Assembly: GCF_010993965.1 (NCBI RefSeq)
Contig: NZ_WIXM01000005.1
Location: 62,001-126,000 of the forward strand
Source: Gracilibacillus sp. YIM 98692
GTDB taxonomy: Bacteria; Bacillota; Bacilli; Bacillales; Amphibacillaceae
Length of the DNA stretch: 64,000 nucleotides
Direction of reading: 5' to 3'
The notes under the pieces were generated by a model that was not told where the DNA came from, ran no database searches, and saw nothing but the letters and a program-made list of their open reading frames with translations. How positions within the stretch are numbered: the first letter of the stretch is position 1; the number at the start of each line of letters is the position of its first letter. Position numbers and translations under genes: made by a program. Shown one piece after another: positions 60,060 to 64,000 of the stretch.

Positions 60060-62453
60060 ATGATTAGAGAAATAAATTTTAGAATTGAATCAAATACTAA
60101 TAATACCATTTTATTCAAAGGTGAAGATGTCGAAGTATATCTATATGTATTGGAAGAGGATATCTTCCGTGTGTATATTCCTTCAGATAATCATCCTTTG
60201 TTGAACAAAACATGGACAGTTACACCTGATATGGAAGATATGCCGGTTAATGGAAGGGATCGATTTGATTTAAGTCCATTTAGTTTGCCGGAATATTCGT
60301 TGGATAAAAAGCAGGATACGGTCGAGGTTCAAACAGGAAAATTAAAAGCGGTCATTCAATTGAATGGTTTCAACATCACATGGTATGCCAAATATCAGAA
60401 TCAATGGATTCATATTACAAATGATCGAAAAACCCAAAGCTACAATTTCCATAACAGCCTAGGCGAAGGTGTTTATCATTATATGGAAAGAGACCGTGAA
60501 GATTATTATTTTGGTTTGGGTGAAAAAGCTGGCTCTTTTAATAAGGCAGGCAAAAGGTTTCGTATGAAAACCATTGATGCCATGGGGTATGATGCGGAAA
60601 ATACTGATCCGCTTTATAAACATATTCCATTTTACCTCACATATAACCAAAAAAATAAAATAGCTTTTGGCTTGTTTTATGATAACTATAGTGATTCTAT
60701 TTTTGATATGGGAAATGAATTAGATAATTATCATGGATATTATCGATATTATCAAGCTAACAAAGGAAACCTTGATTATTATTTCATTCTTGGACCACAA
60801 ATTCGAAATGTAGTGGAAAAGTTCTCTAAAATGACTGGAAAAACTATTTTCCCTCCTAAATGGAGTTTAGGTTATTCAGGCTCTACGATGACATATACAG
60901 ATGCACCTGATGCCCAAGTGCAACTGAAGAAGTTTATCGATTCAGCGGAGACACATGATATCCCTTGTGACTCTTTCCAGCTTTCATCTGGTTATACGAG
61001 CATTGGGCATAAACGGTATGTTTTCAATTGGGATTATTCTAAAATTCCGGATCCAAAACAGATGGTTCAAGGTTTCCATGACAACGGTATTAAGTTAAGT
61101 GCCAATATTAAGCCGGTATTGTTGCAAGATCACCCGTTATATCAGGAATTAAAAGATAGAGAATATTTTATTCAATCTTACGACCAGAAAGAACCGGAAA
61201 TGTCTCAGTTTTGGGATGATGTTGGATCTTATTTAGATTTTACGAATGAAGAAACGTTTAATTGGTGGAAGAGTAAAATAAAAGAACAATTACTCGAATA
61301 CGGCATTGATTCAACTTGGAATGACAATAATGAGTATGAAATTTGGGATGAAAAAGCATTAGCAAATGGATTTGGTGACTCGATTCCGGTAAGTTATATC
61401 AAACCTATTCAAACGATGCTGATGGTTAAAGCGTCGTACGAGGCACAATCTGAGTATTTCCCTAACACGAGACCATATTTAATATCTCGTTCAGGTGGCC
61501 CAGGAATGCAAAAGTATGTGCAAACATGGTCTGGTGATAATTTTACGGAATGGAAAACGATTCGCTACAATATCAAAATGGGTCTAAGTCTAAGCATGAG
61601 CGGTGTTTATAATTTCGGCCATGATGTGGGCGGTTTCTCCGGAAATGCCCCGGAACCAGAGTTGTTTATTCGTTGGATTCAGAATGGCATTTTCCATCCG
61701 CGTTTTACGATTCATTCATGGAATGATGATAAGACAGTCAATGTACCTTGGATGTATCCAGAATATATCGATACGATTCGTGGCTTGATGAAAGAGAGAG
61801 TGAAGTGGATTCCGTTTTTATATCATTCCCTTCATAAGGCACATCAAGATGCCACTCCAATCTTAACACCAACACTCTATTACTTCGAGCATGATGAAGA
61901 AACATTTAAAGAAAACGATGACTTTTTAGTAGGCGAGAAGCTTTTAGTTTGTAATGTAGTGGAAAAAGGTGCAACGAAGAGAGAAGTGTATTTACCAAAG
62001 AATAAGAATGGATGGTATGATTTAAATAATCATCAGTATCACGAAGAAGGCACACATATGGTTGTGGATGCTTCATTGGATACGATCCCTTTATTTGCAC
62101 AAGCAGGATCCATATTGCCAATTCAAGATGGTGAAATTCATTTTAATGCAGATAACGAAGAAAGAGGATTGCTCATTTTCCCATTAAAAGGTGAAGGAAA
62201 AGTTGAAGAGCATATATATGAGGACGATGGAGAAACATTAAACTATAAGAACGGTGATTACAGTTATATTAAAACTTCTGTTGAAACGACGGAAGAGTTA
62301 GTCGATGTACAAATATCTGTTGACGGTGATTATAAGCTGCCGTATGATTCCATCACCTTACATTTTCCAGTAACAGAGAAGCGAATCATTAAGGTGAATG
62401 GACAAGAAATCACCAATAAAGAAGCTTATACATGGGATGTTCAGTACGGCTAG
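60060..62453 (+). CDS. Glycoside hydrolase family 31 alpha-glycosidase
   Basis: Cytosolic retaining alpha-glycosidase (alpha-glucosidase/alpha-xylosidase group), 797 residues, no signal peptide. N-terminal beta-sandwich (about 1-260), TIM barrel (about 265-610), C-terminal beta domains. Nucleophile D422 lies in STWNDNNEYE and acid/base D493 in WSGDNFTEW; RSGGPGMQKY and GHDVGGFSG flank it. It starts 23 bp after dctM with AAGGGGAG, so it shares the TRAP operon, which is unusual and suggests the TRAP ligand is an alpha-glycoside of a sugar acid. Confidence 0.9.
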   Translation: MIREINFRIESNTNNTILFKGEDVEVYLYVLEEDIFRVYIPSDNHPLLNKTWTVTPDMEDMPVNGRDRFDLSPFSLPEYSLDKKQDTVEVQTGKLKAVIQLNGFNITWYAKYQNQWIHITNDRKTQSYNFHNSLGEGVYHYMERDREDYYFGLGEKAGSFNKAGKRFRMKTIDAMGYDAENTDPLYKHIPFYLTYNQKNKIAFGLFYDNYSDSIFDMGNELDNYHGYYRYYQANKGNLDYYFILGPQIRNVVEKFSKMTGKTIFPPKWSLGYSGSTMTYTDAPDAQVQLKKFIDSAETHDIPCDSFQLSSGYTSIGHKRYVFNWDYSKIPDPKQMVQGFHDNGIKLSANIKPVLLQDHPLYQELKDREYFIQSYDQKEPEMSQFWDDVGSYLDFTNEETFNWWKSKIKEQLLEYGIDSTWNDNNEYEIWDEKALANGFGDSIPVSYIKPIQTMLMVKASYEAQSEYFPNTRPYLISRSGGPGMQKYVQTWSGDNFTEWKTIRYNIKMGLSLSMSGVYNFGHDVGGFSGNAPEPELFIRWIQNGIFHPRFTIHSWNDDKTVNVPWMYPEYIDTIRGLMKERVKWIPFLYHSLHKAHQDATPILTPTLYYFEHDEETFKENDDFLVGEKLLVCNVVEKGATKREVYLPKNKNGWYDLNNHQYHEEGTHMVVDASLDTIPLFAQAGSILPIQDGEIHFNADNEERGLLIFPLKGEGKVEEHIYEDDGETLNYKNGDYSYIKTSVETTEELVDVQISVDGDYKLPYDSITLHFPVTEKRIIKVNGQEITNKEAYTWDVQYG

Positions 62454-62470
62454 TATTGATATCGAATGGA

Positions 62471-62501
62471 GAAGAGTTGCTTATAATGGCAGCTCTTTTT
62501 C
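62471..62501 (+). terminator. Terminator of the TRAP-GH31 operon
   Basis: AGAGTTGC (62473-62480) pairs with GCAGCTCT (62489-62496) with one wobble, then TTTTTCT. Confidence 0.75.
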
Positions 62502-62621
62502 TATATTTATAACAAGGCGAATGTTAAATATTTCCGAGTTCACTTGTTTCGCGTGGCCTTGAGCTGTACAATAGAGATAGGTGATTTTTTAGATGGATGG
62601 TACGTTGAAAGGAGTTCTGTT

Positions 62622-62795
62622 GTGAAAGAGTTGTCGTTAGAATCGAAGGAGTTCCAAAGAATTCTGTATAATTTACACCTAGAAAATATTACATTATCAC
62701 CAACGCTTCAGAAAAGAGTCATTGAAATAGTGAACTCTGGGGAAGAAATAACCCCTGAGGTGATAAAGGATGCGTTGAATCGTGCCAAAATATAA
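62622..62795 (+). CDS. VbhA-like antitoxin of the Fic toxin
   Basis: A 57-residue helical protein directly before fic. From GTG 62622 (AAAGGAG at 62608-62614) it has an inhibitory helix with NLHLEN (17-22), matching the Fic-inhibition motif [S/T]xxxE[G/N] except that asparagine replaces S/T, followed by TLSPTLQKRVIEIVNSGEEIT, which parallels the antitoxin tail of VbhA (landmarks only). The frame upstream of 62622 lacks a ribosome site. It overlaps fic by 14 bp. Confidence 0.75.
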   Translation: MKELSLESKEFQRILYNLHLENITLSPTLQKRVIEIVNSGEEITPEVIKDALNRAKI

Positions 62796-63357
62796 TAGTC
62801 AAGATAATGATGATTATCTGCTTGAGCACAATCTTCTTGGAGCAAAAAGTTTTGAGGAGCTAGAGCAAGCGGAAGCATTCGCTTTTTCATTACGAGCGGC
62901 AGCATTAGAAAAGGAAAAAGGAATGTTACAGTCGTTTAGTGAAAAAGAATTTAAAGATTTGCATTACTATCTATTTAAAGATATTTATCCATTTGCTGGA
63001 CAATATCGAAATGTACAGTTAATGAAGGGCAATACTCGTTTTTGTCAAGCTCAGTTTCTTAACCGTTATTCTTTGAATTTGTTCCAAGAATTGAGTCAGG
63101 AGCCTCCTTGGAAGTCTGAGGAACAAGCCGTAGATCGGCTTGCTTACTATAAATCGGAGTTAAATTTGCTTCATCCTTTTCGTGAAGGAAATGGCAGAAC
63201 GATTCGTATTTTCTTGCGTGCATTTGCTATTTCCAAAGGATTTATGTGGGAATTTGAAAAAATGGATCGAGATGAGTATATCCAAGCGATGATTCAATCT
63301 GTCACGAATGTACAGTCATTGCGGGATATTTTTGCTAAAACGATATACAAGATTTGA
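62782..63357 (+). CDS. fic: Fic/DOC-family AMPylating toxin
   Basis: Cytosolic Fic-domain protein of 191 residues; transfers AMP (or a related group) from nucleotide to a target protein. The full motif HPFREGNGRTIR is at 131-142, with catalytic H131; the flap region is near FAGQYRNVQLMKGNTRFCQ (70-89, as landmarks FAGQYR and GNTRFC). It starts at GTG 62782 inside the antitoxin gene, with AAAGGA about 10 nt upstream. Class I FicT: no inhibitory helix inside, so control comes from the small partner. Confidence 0.9.
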   Translation: MPKYNSQDNDDYLLEHNLLGAKSFEELEQAEAFAFSLRAAALEKEKGMLQSFSEKEFKDLHYYLFKDIYPFAGQYRNVQLMKGNTRFCQAQFLNRYSLNLFQELSQEPPWKSEEQAVDRLAYYKSELNLLHPFREGNGRTIRIFLRAFAISKGFMWEFEKMDRDEYIQAMIQSVTNVQSLRDIFAKTIYKI

Positions 63358-63399
63358 AAAAGACAGGCATTTCCTTATGGTAGGAAGCCTGTCTTTTTA
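63357..63399. terminator. Bidirectional terminator between fic and ytoQ
   Basis: AGACAGGC (63361-63368) pairs with GCCTGTCT (63387-63394), extended by TTCC/GGAA, with A run on the left and T run on the right. Confidence 0.85.
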
Positions 63400-63403
63400 T
63401 TGG

Positions 63404-63844
63404 TTACTCGTAAATATATTGGATCACTTCTAATGCTTGATCAACCGTCTCCACCGTTACGTTTGCTTTGTTGGATATTTCTTTTAATGGATGAATAAGT
63501 GAATCTGGTCTGATAATAATGGTTGGTTTATTCATGGCCATGGCAGTGCTTGCATCCATGGCAGTGTTCCATTGCTTATATTTTTCACCAAAAAGCGCTA
63601 TGACAATATCTGATTTTTGCATCAATACCTGTGTTCTAAAGTTATTGATATCAGACGCAGCATCATCTTTATATAACTTATTTGGCTGCTCTCCAAGAAT
63701 GTCCTCCCCTATATTATCAGAACGCTCGTGATTAGTTTGCGGTGCCACAAATGTTAAGGGAAGCTCTTTTTCGTTCGCTTTTTCTTCTACCTCTTTTCTC
63801 CAATCATCGTGAATCTGTCCAGCTAAGTATACAGTTAATTCCAT
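63404..63844 (-). CDS. ytoQ: YtoQ-family protein
   Basis: Soluble protein of 146 residues, matching the YtoQ family (nucleoside-2-deoxyribosyltransferase-like fold). Landmarks: MELTVYLAGQIHDDWR at the start, QTNHERSDNIGEDILG and SDIVIALFGEKYKQWNTAMDA (as short cues YLAGQIH, DNIGEDI, IALFGEKY). GGGAGAG precedes ATG 63844; the upstream extension to 63907 is not family sequence. Function unproven. Confidence 0.88.
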   Translation of the reverse strand: MELTVYLAGQIHDDWRKEVEEKANEKELPLTFVAPQTNHERSDNIGEDILGEQPNKLYKDDAASDINNFRTQVLMQKSDIVIALFGEKYKQWNTAMDASTAMAMNKPTIIIRPDSLIHPLKEISNKANVTVETVDQALEVIQYIYE

Positions 63845-64000
63845 ATTCCATCTCTCCCATATGTAGGTTTCTATGTTTATGTTAATAGAAATGCGACGGA
63901 TGTTCAAAAGAAATGGGAGGGAGAAAATTAAACAAAAGGTTTAGCACTTACCTAACTAAACTCCTTTTCTGTCGAATGTTTTGTATTTTTTTATATTAAG

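Overview
The window looks like a chromosomal segment from a low-GC, Gram-positive, spore-former-type bacterium of the family Bacillaceae, probably one living on plant material (a Gracilibacillus/Oceanobacillus/Halobacillus-like relative is my guess, not a proof). The grounds are AT-rich DNA, strong GGAGG ribosome sites with many TTG and GTG starts, CcpA-type cre boxes, Bacillus-style gene pairs (CdaR-glcD-glcF, an S-box leader before a YxjG-like gene, YtoQ, a YesLMN-like set) and intergenic repeats of a type common in Bacillaceae. I see no rRNA, tRNA, CRISPR array or intact transposase.

Layout. 1-3018: tail of a sugar ABC importer operon (two permeases, a YesL/DUF624 membrane protein, an FGGY sugar kinase). 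3127-7091 (minus): glycolate oxidase glcF-glcD and their CdaR-type regulator. 7232-12021: a DeoR-type regulator, three zinc-dependent medium-chain dehydrogenases and a ribulose-phosphate-epimerase-like enzyme, driven by a promoter back to back with that of the CdaR gene. 12394-12925 (minus): two small proteins. 13258-19500: a cre-controlled PTS operon (PRD regulator, EIIA, PFK-like kinase, EIIB, UlaA-type EIIC, small TPR protein, class II aldolase) that reads as a complete import, phosphorylate and split pathway for an unidentified sugar.

19729-30181 is a glycoside locus: a LacI regulator with four ACCGGT-centred operators, an intracellular GH30 enzyme, an ABC importer, a YesL protein, a GH2 beta-galactosidase-like enzyme and an AraC regulator; beta-galactan side chains are a reasonable but unproven substrate. 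30486-31598 holds an orphan membrane protein and a coiled-coil gene apparently split by a small inversion. 32089-45062 is a rhamnogalacturonan locus: two secreted, convergent PL11 lyases, an ABC importer and a YesM/YesN-like two-component system that probably activates it. Between them (37985-38155) lies an orphan structured element resembling an IS200/IS605-type RNA end.

45226-56623 is mixed: a VanZ-like protein, a terminal-inverted-repeat element, a beta-propeller glycosidase, YbjQ, NAD-malic enzyme, ribokinase, an SDR protein, an S-box riboswitch with its methionine synthase-like gene, HtpX, and a fused wreck of a four-carbon acid-sugar pathway (dtnK joined to pdxA2). 56844-62453 is a TRAP transporter operon with a GH31 glycosidase, preceded by a near-consensus promoter with an operator and a short terminated leader. 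The window ends with a Fic toxin-antitoxin pair and YtoQ.

The three sugar ABC systems have no ATPase here, so they probably share an MsmX-type ATPase encoded elsewhere. Many loci carry cre boxes, so carbon catabolite control appears to tie the region together.
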